DNA of 64,000 nucleotides from Sipunculus nudus. Lineage: Eukaryota; Annelida; Sipuncula; Golfingiida; Sipunculidae. The number at the start of each line of letters is the position of its first letter. The stretch's first letter is position 1. The position numbers and the translations under genes were made by a program. Under the pieces are notes generated by a model that had not been told where the DNA came from, searched no databases, and saw only the letters and a list, made by a program, of their open reading frames with translations. The stretch is from assembly GCA_026874595.1 (NCBI GenBank), contig CM049310.1:46351058-46415057 (forward strand), in the 5' to 3' direction. Shown one piece after another: positions 1-10,812 of the stretch.

Positions 1-57
1 GGACTAGTATCATTCAGTTTATGACAGTTAAGTACCATCACACACATCAATACAAAA

Positions 58-770
58 GTCCAGCATCACACATATGTAGAGTGTTGATCAACATCACACG
101 CATGTAGACAGTGGCCCCGCAACACACACATATAGAGACAAAGGACAACCATCACACATGACGCCAGCGGACCACCATTACACACATATAGACAATGGAC
201 CATTATCACACACATGCAGACACCAAAAAAAAAACACGATCACACATGTAGTCACTGGACCGTCACACACCCACATGGAGAATTTAGACCATCAACACAC
301 ACAAGTGGAAAGTGGACCAGCATCACCACATGTAGACGGTGGACCACCATCACACATATGTTAACAGCGGACCAGCATCACCCCCAAGTAGACAATGGAC
401 CACCATGACACACATGTAGACAGTGGACCACTATCACTCACATATAGATAGTAGACCACAATCACACACATGTAGACAGTGGACCACCATCACACATATT
501 TAGACAGTGGACCACCATCATACAGATATAGACAGTGGACCAGTATCTCAAACATGTAGACAGTGGATCACCATCATATAGATGTAGTCAGTTGAAAGGC
601 ATCTTAAAATGTAGACTTTGGATTAGTATCACTGTAGACAGTGGACCAGCATCACACACATGTAGACAGTGGACGTGCATCACACACATGTAGACAGTGG
701 ACCACCATCACACATGTAGACAGTGGACCAGCATCACACACATGAAGATTACACACAGGGAGAGAGTGCA
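58..770. repeat. Degenerate minisatellite, ~28-31 bp unit
   Basis: About two dozen imperfect head-to-tail units share the core tagacagtggaccaccatca followed by an ACACAT-rich spacer. Units are best preserved between about 410 and 740 and decay toward both ends. Open frames across it simply reflect the repeat period and are not genes. No transposon ends or coding potential are visible. Confidence 0.9.
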
Positions 771-840
771 TCACAAAGATAGACAGGATACCTGTATCAC
801 TTAATTATAGTAAATGGGCAAGCACCAGAAACATGCAGAC

Positions 841-2850
841 AGTGGGAAACTTTCACACGTAGGCTTTCGTATGCTTCGAATTTCAAGATAACCATTATGT
901 CAGCTAACGAGGATTTTTTTACTATCGTTTTCTGCCCCTGTCGCCTCAAACATTAATGCTACCAAGGAAAAGCGGAGTATAAAAAGAAGAAAATATGCTA
1001 ATCCGTCATTCTGGAGAAACCACAGTCTCGTTCCAGTGAAAGGAGTCGACTGGCTGACATATAATTGTAAAGGACAAGCAACAACCAAGGTTACATGCCA
1101 AACGGCTACTGCGCCTTAGTTTCTCAAGGGATGAGTTTGTCGGAGTCAAACATCAGGTTTGATTTGGTAAAACGTCAATGCTAGCCTAAAAAGGTAAGAA
1201 CTACATTATTTCACATAACAAAGAAATAAGACACACAAGTGATAAATAATGATATAAACAAAAAAAGGACATATATGAAGAACATAGATATGTGATTAGG
1301 AATATACACAGAGAAAGGTATAAGAATGAGCCTAGACAGCGGCGTACCTAGGCTCATTGCCGCCCGGGGCGGTCTTAGATATTTCCGCATCTCTAATAAA
1401 ATATAACAACACTAGACAAAGAAGAAATCCGATCACGTCAAATTTCCTTGTTCTAGGCTTTTAGTTGACAACAACACAATAATATGGATGAATTCATTGG
1501 CAGGGAATTCCGTCGTCACACATTAAAAAGCAGTCATCCGTCTGCTAATGTAAATCAAATGACCCTCCTAACTTCAAACAAGTATATTTCATTATGAAGT
1601 GCACAGAAAAGAATAAATTGTTACTAGAAAAAAAATTACACTGCAGGATACACATATGATGTAGTAACTTAATTATATGTAGACACGATTTATGATTATC
1701 TAAAAATGAGCATGGAAAAAAACTCATTGGACAAGTTTTATTCAATTCTCAACGCATATAAATACCATGTCACTTCATATTCACACTGCTTGTTGTCTCA
1801 TATGAAAGCAGCTACACCTAATGGTACGCTGTGACTTGCATGATACTGCAGCAAGCAATTAGGCACTTATACTTTATTCTTCACACAAAACGCGTCATTT
1901 CATGAGTTATATGTTGACATGGTATGTGTTTTATTTGTTTGGATAAACTGTGACTTTTTTGTTGAATTAAAATATCTTCAAAGTTAAAAGCATGCTTAAA
2001 TTCCAGGCTAGATCGATTTCATTTTAGAATTAGGGATTATGATTCTGCACTCAGCGAGGTTTTATCTATGAATTCAATAATGTTATTCAATAAAGTATTT
2101 GAATAAATTTCAAGTAATTATATCATTGATATATATTTTATGTATCAACTTGAAATGATTTTTCACAGCAAACAACAATTGTCTGTAGGTTGTGGATCAT
2201 TGAACGGTTAATAACAGTAAAGGCAAATATATTTTTATTTCAAGTTTGAACTCAAAAATTTAAAACTGATACTTGATATACATATACGGATCGTGTGACA
2301 TAGCGGCCAAGGAGATTAATCCTGCCGGACATTTAATATAGATTTATATTTGAAACGCAATCTTTAAGACTAAATAACTCGTACATAGGTCTTGATGAGA
2401 GATTATTAATAATAATATCATAAAAGATTATGCAGGTCATATATCCATTAAATTCTATAACCAGTGTTAAATTAAAGACATAGAAATTTAGACAGTACTC
2501 AATATATTCACGATAGTGTAAACGTTTGTATTTTAACGAAAACGTTGTAAGAGTATGGGGTATCAAGGAAGAGGACATTTCAGGTTTTTTCAGCCTGTTC
2601 AAATTTCATGGAATGTTGGGAATTCAAAAGTGGAAATTCTTTATATATTCCAAGGTAAGAGCAACAGAATTCCTTATAATATTTTCCGCACAATGTGTAA
2701 AATAGACACCCCACCCCATCACCAGGGGCCACTGGTCTTCTGGCAGGGATATTCCCTTAGACAGTTAAATAAGAATTTTTAGAAGAAAATGATATAGACA
2801 TGCTATTGATATTGTTATGGGGTGCATATAAAAGCTGAGTCAACTGTCTC
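841..2850. other. Gene-free AT-rich stretch
   Basis: No exon with splice sites, no long open frame and no RNA gene could be supported. Near 1335-1375 a short GC-rich piece (gcggcgtacctagg and cgcccggggcgg) resembles the end of a dispersed DNA element, but no partner end is visible. The rest is ordinary intergenic sequence. Confidence 0.5.
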
Positions 2851-2935
2851 GCTGGTGGAGCTTGCTTTTTCCGGTTGGAACGTTATTTGCACCACCGACA
2901 TAGGTTCGAAACCCGGAGAGGGCAAACATATTTTT
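2850..2935 (+). repeat. Possible tRNA-derived SINE head (degenerate)
   Basis: A B-box-like ggttcgaaacc lies at about 2903-2914, preceded by a weak A-box-like tggtggagcttg near 2853. The spacing is tRNA-like, but the cloverleaf is poor, so this is more likely an old SINE head than a tRNA gene. A MITE-like repeat follows about 60 bp downstream. Confidence 0.3.
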
Positions 2936-2992
2936 TCCTGCGCAAACTGTTTACATAACATTCCTTTCGTCGGGTTCCATTTCATATGTGTG

Positions 2993-3262
2993 TCCGTCGG
3001 GAGAGTGTGCGTTCATTACGTTCGTGTGTGTGTTTTTGGGTGGTTGTGTGTGTAAACAATTAGGTATGATTGTTCACAACATAACTCGCGCAATCATGAA
3101 TGGAAACTCATGCCATTTTCTTGGGCATTTCGGGAATGGGCCGATGAAGATTCGATGAGAATTTTGTGTGGATCCGGCACATGATCATCAAGGGATATTC
3201 ACAAACGTTCAGTCACTCATGCACAAAAGAACCTGGGAATATAGGCCGATTAAGTGAAGGCA
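2993..3262 (+). mobile_element. Dispersed MITE-like repeat, family A, copy 1
   Basis: One of six copies in the window. Shared landmarks in order are a GT-rich start, a 'gttcacaacataact' block, 'gggcatttcgggaatgggcc', a 'cacatgatc' block, 'tcaagg.atattcacaaa', 'gtcactcatgcac' and 'gaacctgggaatat'. Better copies start near CTCCGCCAG and end near GGCGGAGG, suggesting short terminal inverted repeats. No coding sequence. Confidence 0.7.
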
Positions 3263-4376
3263 TGAGCATAGGAAAGGTGAAAGCTGCGAAGGGTTTATCT
3301 TTTGTGCCTGGTATTTAAGTAAAGCTAGACAAACAAAGACACGAGCTAATATTTGGTTGGGGAGGGGATAGGTAATATGATATCAGGCTTCCATACAATA
3401 ACACCAAACTATTCTCTAATAATTCGCGGTTACCAAAAATTATTTTAAAAAACTATTCTCTAATCCAAACTCTCACGCAGGATAGTGGATCCTAACACCC
3501 TTGTCATTCTTAACAAAACGACATCCAAAGTAACCTTAAGTTCATGGATACTTCTATTGCGTAGGCATGTAATTACCGAGGTGAATCGGGCGCGGATAAT
3601 TACACTCTGTCCGGTAAATTAGTATGGCTTTACGAGCTGACATCAAATACCCATAATGCAACTGCAAATAAAGGTTTTGTTTCTACTCTTTTTACTAAAT
3701 TTATCAATTTATCAATTTACTGACAATAACCAAATTTTTCATAAGAAACATATATAATAAATATTTGTAAATAGACAAACAATCTTTTAAACATTGGAAG
3801 AAAATAGTTTTTCTGTATTCAGTGTGATTATGTGTAAAGTGATAAAATATCTGACGTATTACAAAAGTGCTGAATCAAAAAATTTATTTGGTATGTCACC
3901 CCATTGAAAGCCTACACGACTATTTTGTATTGAGCCTTCTGTGACATAATTGCCTTGCTTTGACAAAAACCCAACACAGAATATTTTACTGCAGTGCCCA
4001 TGAACCAGACTTGAGAAATTTAACAAATTAGAACATATGCCAACTCTTATCTTGAACACTTATTGAATCTTCACACAGGGAAATATCACATTATTACAGC
4101 TAAATGCATTTCCGGGTTCTGAAAATTAAATATGTCTAATCCACCTGTCGTGCCCAGATATAACCGAAAAAGTTCTCCATGGGGGTGTTCGATAGATGGG
4201 TGAGCCTTTGACCTACAAACATCTAATTAAATATTAGGGAAGATCTTTAAATGTTTGGGCGAATCCGGACTTGGTTTGGAGTGCACTCTTAAGTTAAGTA
4301 TTGTAGAGTGAAAGTGTACTTGATTTGTCATGAAATTGTTTCTACTAGCCTGCAGTTTTCTTATCGATAGGTAATA
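3263..4376. other. Gene-free stretch
   Basis: AT-rich intergenic sequence. No supported exon, RNA gene or paired repeat ends were found between family A copy 1 and the short palindromic element at 4377. Confidence 0.4.
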
Positions 4377-4469
4377 CCTAGACTGGTACCCCGCTCTATT
4401 ATGGCACCGCTGCTCTAGGCCAATCTATGCTTGGCTGAGGGCAATAATAGAGCAGGGTACCAGTCTAGG
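4377..4469. mobile_element. 93-bp near-palindromic MITE
   Basis: The left end CCTAGACTGGTACCCCGCTC is matched by its reverse complement at the right end, giving terminal inverted repeats of about 26 bp with one mismatch around a short loop. It is flanked on both sides by TAATA (4372-4376 and 4470-4474), which fits a target-site duplication. It has no coding capacity and would fold into a long hairpin. Confidence 0.75.
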
Positions 4470-4589
4470 TAATACCCTCATTTATACAAGAAGTGACCTA
4501 TCAGACCAATCTATTTATTCAGTACAGAATCAAACATTGATGGACATGACTAATGAAGGTCTGTTTAACTGAATGATAAACATCTTAGG

Positions 4590-4866
4590 CCAAAAAAAAA
4601 GAAGGTGTGGCTCTCAGGAACCGCCCGCGTCAATTTCAAACCCCTGCATAAAAATTTTTATTTTGATTTTCATCTTACAAGAAGATAAAAAATACTTTTT
4701 GATCAAGTTTTCCTTTGTTATGTAGTTCTTTTGCCTGTTAAAAAAAAAATAATATCTTGCTTTTCCCTGATCATATAACGTTTTTATCGAAACATACAAA
4801 AAAGGATAAAAATCGTCCGCCCGCACTGATTTCTAAAAAAGAGTGACTGAGAACCATACCTTTTAT
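4590..4866 (+). mobile_element. MITE-like repeat, family B, copy 1
   Basis: About 280 bp that begins with an A-run followed by ctctcagg and cgcccgc, and ends with gcccgca, a gap, gtgactgagaaccat and an AAGG/CCTT-type terminus. The two ends are imperfect inverted repeats. Two related copies lie near 8.1 and 8.5 kb, the former inverted. Confidence 0.7.
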
Positions 4867-5235
4867 GGGCCATACTTGTACCACAAACATAACGACTGGG
4901 CCGTCTCCACTTTGCATTCACACTTCGTTGCAGTTTTGAAGAATTGGTTACTTTATTTTTTTTCCCTGAATGATGAAAGTGGCATAAATGTGTTGTGCAA
5001 TTCAAAACAAATTACCTGACTAAAGAGCTCGACGATGGCTGCTAAAATGATTTGCCAGAAAGTGTCGAGATTTTATACGGCACCAGAAGCCAGTTTTGTT
5101 ATCCAATAAAAATGTTGAACTCTGCACAAGAAGGGAAAGCATTAGGAATACCATGACAATCCAAATGATCATTACTGAGAGACCATACCTTTATAATATA
5201 ATATTTATATATGTGTTGAGACGCCGGGTCATAGC

Positions 5236-6106
5236 TAGTGGTGGGCTGATCATCGAGTTTTATCGAAAGTCTCGGTTTGCTGCCACTTTCAAGGGCTCGA
5301 TTACCAAAGGCAACTATCGATTACATCATAATAATGATTGTATTCTTTCCAGAATGCCTTTATGTTAGGCAAAATTTATTCTTCAATTTTTACCACATTC
5401 CGCGCTTCATATAATGAGTCTGTGTTCCCAAATAACTTCCGTATGTAACTGAGTATGACACGGTATAGAGATGCGAGAACGAAGGACTTATTAAACTTAG
5501 TATTTGTGAACTCGCAGGGAGCTGCAGAATTAGCGGAGAGTTTTCTAACGAGATGTACATTGCAAAATATGGACGGGTAGGCGTTAAAATACTCTATAAA
5601 TTCTCCAGGTCTATGCCAATTTTGCGAGATTCTCTTAGAAATAATCTATTCAACCGATGCCAGGTGCCGCTGTTTAGGCCGTCCTTAAAAAAATCTTTGT
5701 TGGGGCTAACCCGGCCGGTCGAGTATTTGGATTTCAGCTGGAATTTTTTTTGACTAGTCTGCAAATTTTTGTTTGGTATGATCTGCCCCAAGCGCACCTG
5801 GGCCCGTAAAATCTGCCTTCATGTGCTAGAAAAACAGCCCCTCTATTTAATTTCCAAAATGAAAGATATTACCCGTCGTTAAATTTGATCCTTAAATTAG
5901 TCTGATTGTCTTCATACGTGGAGGGATAGTTATACTCGTGCGCGAGAGGAGAATACCTGCCGGGGAAACGCAGGTACAGTTTCACAGATAATTGCATATT
6001 TCTTTGATAATTGCATATATTTGTCTGAACCGATTAATAATCGATCATCAGTCGGTTTGCTCAAACCGATGATCGATTATGAAAAAGAAACCGATTCCCA
6101 TCACTA
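5236..6106. mobile_element. Non-autonomous hAT-like transposon, copy 1 (871 bp)
   Basis: The left end is TAGTGGTGGG and the right end CCCATCACTA, inverted repeats with one mismatch. The flanks carry a perfect 8-bp duplication, GTCATAGC, at 5228-5235 and 6107-6114. An 8-bp duplication and TAGTGG-type ends are characteristic of the hAT superfamily. The interior has no transposase frame. It is rich in ATCGA/TCGAT motifs near both termini, which may be subterminal binding sites. A close relative sits at 25761-26560. Confidence 0.88.
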
Positions 6107-6114
6107 GTCATAGC

Positions 6115-7144
6115 AAGGTCTGGTGAAAATAAACGCCCAGGCGTCTGATCAAGGGAATACGGTACCTGGAATGGAAGGATACTGAAAATATTTTACTAAC
6201 CTTTTTTTGTATAGACTTGAAAATTGCCATTTTGACCAGGATACATGAAGGAATCAAGAAAATTTCTTTCCTAAGATAACTGGTACATAAACTCCTAATA
6301 ATAAGTGTACCATTATTGCTGTATTCTTTGGCCTCAAGAATGAAAATATAATTACCAAAATAGGTAGTTAATTAAAGGGTTCACATAAATCCTGTACTCC
6401 GCTGATTTGAAATTCAAGGTCAAGGACACTAGGTGTTGAACGTGTCCGAGTATTTTTGTTGGAAAAATGGTGTATCAAATTTGAGATAAAATACATGCAG
6501 GGGTTCCTCGGTTGTATGACCTAGCAATGGGGACGATTACGCAGGTGTAGCAGTCACCGGGCCTTGTTGACGCCAGGATATAAAATGAGAGGAAGCGTGT
6601 GATACCGCCCTGTCACGTAGTCCGAAACCGGAATGAAATTCTTCAGATGTACATATACGTAGCTAAGTTAGCATTTCAAAAATGGAGGCTGTTACAAAAA
6701 ATATAAAAAAGGAAGAGCTGGGGTATAAAACACCGGTAAAATAAAGAACTCTTGTACTGTAGTGATTTTTATATAGTTCCAACGCCATATTATGTTTATA
6801 TTGTGTTTATATATCTCGACTTACACCGATCATGTAAATACAATTTCTGCCATTATTTAAATAAAGTAATACATATCTATTGTTTTCAGAATCCTACGAT
6901 ACAGCTTGATATTTATTATGGAATGTACCACTACCTCATCACCAAAAACTGAATGTCACGGTAGTCAAAGGCATTTTTGGTCAAGTTTACACTTTTTCAG
7001 GTTTGACGGTCACGGTTTGATTTTTGTAATATTTTCTTTCACACTTTTCTCCTGTTATAAATAGATTTTCCACAAAACATCGGGATATAAGTAGGGAGAG
7101 GGCAGACACAAAGTATAATTGATACATTGTTTCTCTTTCTACAG
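6115..7144. other. Gene-free stretch upstream of candidate GPCR exon
   Basis: No open frame with exon-like borders was found. The stretch ends in a good 3' splice site (a C/T-rich tract then ctacag, AG at 7143-7144) that leads into the small exon containing the ATG at 7178. It could therefore include an intron of the GPCR gene's 5' UTR. Confidence 0.35.
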
Positions 7145-7177
7145 AAGGATTTTTATGGTGCATAAAAACCAACGGAC

Positions 7178-7309
7178 ATGGCATCATCCTCGGTGCAGCC
7201 AGAGTCAAATTCATCAAAAGAACAGTATCAAACATACTCATCATATGTCGCCACTAGCACTGTGCTGTCCGATGCGATCAGGCGGGGGTCGACAGATTTT
7301 GAATATGAG
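7178..7309 (+). CDS. Candidate N-terminal exon of the GPCR gene
   Basis: A 44-codon frame starts at the ATG at 7178 and ends in phase 0 at a plausible donor (GAG|GTATCC). A good acceptor at 7144 precedes it, as expected for an exon with an upstream UTR exon. The peptide (MASSSVQPESNSSKEQ...) is Ser-rich with an NSS glycosylation sequon, like many extracellular GPCR N-termini. Joining it to the acceptor at 9816 keeps the frame and adds five codons (NGFHR) before the methionine at 9832, predicting a 375-residue receptor. The donor is not strong and no homology is recognisable. Without splicing the frame stops after 53 codons, so this is an inference from splice sites and phase. Confidence 0.45.
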
Positions 7310-7376
7310 GTATCCGTGTATTTCCTTATGATTTGAGTCCATTTTCTAAGGGATAAAGAATGTGTTTTACTGGTTG

Positions 7377-7668
7377 TCTCCGCCAGGTGTGTGTGGTCAC
7401 TCCGTGCGTGTATGTTATGGTGTGTGTGCGGGTTCGTTCACAACATACCTCACTCTATACTGAACGGAATCTCATGAAATTTTTTAGGGTATTTCAGGAA
7501 TGGGCTAATGAAGAATCAATTTTGGTGTGGAGACGGCACATGATTCGGATACAGGACTGCCATCAATGAATATTCACAAATATAAGTCGCTCATGCACGA
7601 ATGAACCTGCGATTGTTAGCCGAATGAGAGAAAATCCCACAAAAGGGACTCTCACATAGCGGAGGTTT
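7377..7668 (+). mobile_element. Dispersed MITE-like repeat, family A, copy 2
   Basis: It begins tctccgccaggtgtgtgtgg and ends agcggaggtttgcattcc, showing the short CCTCCGCC-type inverted ends. The internal landmarks (attcggat, gaatattcacaaat, cgctcatgcacgaa, gaacctg) match the other copies. It lies in the proposed first coding intron of the GPCR gene. Confidence 0.7.
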
Positions 7669-8131
7669 GCATTCCTTTAAATGCAGATTTCTATTTCTTT
7701 CTATTTTCATCGAGAAGTATTGACACCGTTACTCTGACCTACATGTAGCGGCAGAAAGGTACAATGTACCTACACAATTTAAAACTTGCCGACGCATTTC
7801 CTTTATTTTCTGGTTAGATTTGTCTCATGAGACTGTGTGTGGTGAACTTTGTTTTTAGTTCAACGAACTGCCTTCAGAGGGCAGCGAAGTCAGTCACAGA
7901 TGTTTCAAAATACATTTTATCCAGATCAAAATAAACAATATTCTTGCCAAGTTGAGAAGCGGATCGATTTATTACTGGACAGTGTTGACATGTTCCTCAA
8001 CTTAGAAATCATTAACTTTTCCTTTCTTTTTTTTTTTTTTTTGTTTCTTTGTGTATAACGATTTTAAAGGTACATCTATGATTGCCTGCGTTATACCCGG
8101 CAGGTGTTCTCTATTTAAATATAATCGTAGG

Positions 8132-8456
8132 GCAAAAAAAAAAAAGGTTGAGTTCTCAGGCACTTGTTTCTGAAATTGGTGCGCGAGGACGATTTTTTTC
8201 TATTACTTTTTTTGTATGTTTCGATAAAAATGAGATATGATCAAGGAAATCCATGATAATAACATAATTGTTTTCTTAAACAGGTAAATGCACTAAATAA
8301 CAATGGAAATGTTACAAAATATTTATTATTTTATCTTCTTGAAAGAAATGACTGGAGCTGAAAATAGGTAAGTATCTATTGAAAATCAAAATCAAAATTT
8401 TTTTATGCGGGTGTTAAATTGACGCGCGCGGTGCCTGAGAACCCAACTCTTTTTGG
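8132..8456 (-). mobile_element. MITE-like repeat, family B, copy 2 (inverted)
   Basis: Read on the minus strand it matches copies 1 and 3. The plus-strand left end (ggc plus A-run, ggttgagttctcaggcac) corresponds to the reverse complement of the right end of copy 3, and tatgtttcgataaaa lies at the equivalent inside position. Only about 85 bp separate it from copy 3, so the two form a local inverted pair. Confidence 0.65.
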
Positions 8457-8540
8457 CAAATAACTTAAAAATAGCTTGGTTTATTGTTAATGTCCTAATA
8501 TTTGCCCATAATCTTTTAGTCTGTGTTTATTCTTTATATA

Positions 8541-8872
8541 AGGCAAAAAAAATAAAAGGTATGATTCTCAGGCACCGCCCGCATCAATTTAAAACCCCCT
8601 CATCGACAATTTTTATTTTGATTTTCAATAGAAACTTTCCAATTTTGAGCTGTAGTCGTTCCGACATTTCTTTCAAGAAGATTAAACCATACAATTTCCT
8701 TTGTTATGTAGTGCTTTTACTTGTTTAGCAAAATAAATCTGTTATTATCATGCTTTTCCCTTATCATTTGACATTTTATCGAAACATACCAAACAAATAA
8801 AAATAAAAAAGGCGCCCGCCCGCATTGATTTATGAAAAAAGTGCCTGAGGACCATAACCTTTTTTTGGTTTT
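8541..8872 (+). mobile_element. MITE-like repeat, family B, copy 3
   Basis: The left end is ggcaaaaaaaataaaaggt then ctcaggcaccgcccgcatcaa. The right end is gcccgcattgatttatg then gtgcctgaggaccataacc and a T-run. The termini are imperfect inverted repeats of about 45 bp. No coding capacity. Confidence 0.7.
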
Positions 8873-8923
8873 TTTTTTTTTTCCTAAATTCTTCATCTAT
8901 TCATAAATTTAATCATTAATCGC

Positions 8924-9180
8924 CAGGAGGGTAGGGTCATTCCCGTTCGTGTATATGTGTGTTTGTGTATTTGTTAACAACATAAGTCACGCAATCATGA
9001 ATCTAATGAAATTAAGCGCATTTCGGGGGTAGGCCAATGAAGAATCGATTAGAATTTGGTGTGAATCCAGCACATGATCCGGATCCAGCAACGTCCTCAA
9101 GGAATATTCACAAATGTACAGTCACTTATGCATGAAAAAAAACCCCATGAGAATATGGCTGAAAAAGTAAATGGCGGATA
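8924..9180 (+). mobile_element. Dispersed MITE-like repeat, family A, copy 3
   Basis: It starts near cgccaggagggtaggg and contains the family blocks (gcatttcgggggtaggcc, cacatgatccggatcc, ggaatattcacaaatgtac, gtcacttatgcatg), then fades near atggcggatat. A long hydrophobic frame from 9074 begins inside this repeat and runs into a T-rich tract; I do not regard that frame as a gene. Confidence 0.65.
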
Positions 9181-9816
9181 TATAATGCAGATTTCTGATT
9201 TGTCTATGTTCTTCCTTTGTATATGTCCTTTACTCGTTTATATTATTAATGTCTTGTGTATGTTCTATCGTTGTATACTTTCTTTCTTGCATTATATTAT
9301 TTTTTATGTGTTCTTTCTTTTTATACGCTCTTTTTTGTCATGCGTTTTCTGTAAACATATGCGGAATATATTGTCTATAATTGTATGTGTTATTTCTGTA
9401 AATTCTTTATTTTCTTCTATGCTCTTACTTTCTTCATATTCTTTCATATTCTTTCTTTTAATATATCCTTTCTATGTATATGGTCTCAATAATTTTATCA
9501 AAGTTCTAGCTTTGTCTGTAATAAGAATCAGTATTGTCCTTTTATTGTTATCATTATTTTTATCCTCTAACATTATATCTTCGCGTATATGGCTGACCAT
9601 ATGTACTTTATTTCCGGTATATATCCGCTCCAGGAAAGCATATTAATGTATACATTGCCTGTAGGTATATACCAACCGGCACATCCAAAGAAAACCCAAG
9701 AAAATTAACGGAATGAGGATATACCATTATATTATTTTCACAATTATGAGTTATTTTTTGTTCCTACTTGTTATCTTTCATGTCCTGTATCTTTTTTTTT
9801 TTTCTTATCTTTTCAG
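9181..9816. other. T-rich intron-like stretch before the GPCR exon
   Basis: A strong T/TTCTT bias on the plus strand produces a spurious hydrophobic frame. The stretch ends with a long T tract, then cttatcttttcag with AG at 9815-9816, a strong 3' splice site immediately upstream of the receptor exon. Confidence 0.5.
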
Positions 9817-10812
9817 AATGGTTTTCACAGGATGACTTTCTCTGCAATTGTGACAGATAATTCATCCTCCGCCCTAACAACAGAGGGCGCCACTAATCAG
9901 ACGCCCGTTTCCTCCAGAATGGGCAGTATCGACCTAGCAACAGCAAATGTATTCTTCGGAATCGAATGCGTTATATGTGTACTAATATTACTCAACAACA
10001 TTGTTACTATTACCGTGTTGAAGAAATACCCAGTTTTACGGCATGACTTGAGCGTTTTTATCATCAATTTGTGTTGTGCTGACCTCAGTGTGGGCGTTTC
10101 CATGGTATTTTGTGCCGCCATAGATTATTTCCCACCCCAGTTGAGCTTCACGGGTGAAGCCGTGTCATGTTATTTATGTCTGTTTGTGCAGACCTCCGGG
10201 ATCCATGGATCCGCTTTCGGTTTACTCTTGGCTGCAACTGAGCGGTTTGTGGCAATTGTCCATCCGTTACGCTACCAGGCACTTTTGAATCAGTCACGAG
10301 TTAAAAAGTTAATATTGCTCACGTGGGGTTGGATCGGCTTCTTCAATCTAGCTCCACTTTTCTTTGTGCATTTTACTGAAGGCGATCCGTGTTTCGGTGG
10401 AGCCTTGCTGCCACCTCTTGTGTCGGATCTGACTTACGTGTTTAACTCCGCGCTGCCGCTATGTGTCACTTCTATCATGTATCTCCATATTGCTGTGGTG
10501 GCCCGCAGGCAGAAGAGAAGAATTATGGCACAAGAGGCGGCCGTTGGGATCCAAGAATTAAAGGCTGACTACAAACTTATGAAAATGATGTCATTGGTCC
10601 TGGGCGTCTACGTTCTCTGCTGGCTACCTGGACTATGTTTTGCAATTTACTTGACACATAGCGACGCATCCGTTCACCCAAAATGGCTCCTCGTAGGTTT
10701 CAAAGCGTCCCTGACCCTTGTACTTGCCAACTCATTCCTGAACCCTCTGATCTACGTGTGGAAGAGTAACGCTTTTCGGGAATCCTTCAAACGTTTGTTT
10801 GGTTATTTTTAA
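9817..10812 (+). CDS. Class A (rhodopsin-like) G-protein-coupled receptor
   Basis: Seven-helix plasma-membrane receptor; ligand unknown. Counting from the ATG at 9832 (326 aa), TM1 is about 37-63 with NN at 55-56, TM2 has N79-L-C-C-A-D84, Cys113 opens TM3, ERF replaces DRY at 137-139, Cys187 is in loop 2, TM6 has CWLP at 263-266 and TM7 has NPLIY at 304-308. A short tail (RESFKRLFGYF) follows. The N-terminus has NSS and NQT sequons. The codons 9817-9831 are open and in frame from the splice acceptor, so the protein may extend into the exon at 7178-7309. If 9832 is the true start, an upstream ATG at 9818 makes a five-codon uORF whose TGA overlaps the start (ATGA). A possible ATTAAA poly(A) signal lies at 11180-11185. 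The subfamily could not be fixed from sequence alone. Confidence 0.93.
   Translation, partial: NGFHRMTFSAIVTDNSSSALTTEGATNQTPVSSRMGSIDLATANVFFGIECVICVLILLNNIVTITVLKKYPVLRHDLSVFIINLCCADLSVGVSMVFCAAIDYFPPQLSFTGEAVSCYLCLFVQTSGIHGSAFGLLLAATERFVAIVHPLRYQALLNQSRVKKLILLTWGWIGFFNLAPLFFVHFTEGDPCFGGALLPPLVSDLTYVFNSALPLCVTSIMYLHIAVVARRQKRRIMAQEAAVGIQELKADYKLMKMMSLVLGVYVLCWLPGLCFAIYLTHSDASVHPKWLLVGFKASLTLVLANSFLNPLIYVWKSNAFRESFKRLFGYF

Noticed and set aside
158-408. His/Thr-rich short frames
   Set aside because: They are translations of the ~28-31 bp minisatellite in two frames.
2850-2935. True tRNA gene
   Set aside because: Only the B box is convincing; acceptor and anticodon stems do not pair, so a degenerate SINE is more likely.
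9074-9646. 190-codon hydrophobic open frame on the plus strand
   Set aside because: It begins inside a family A dispersed repeat and continues through a T-rich tract; the many Phe/Ser/Leu/Ile codons are what TTC/TTT bias gives. No domain and no splice logic.
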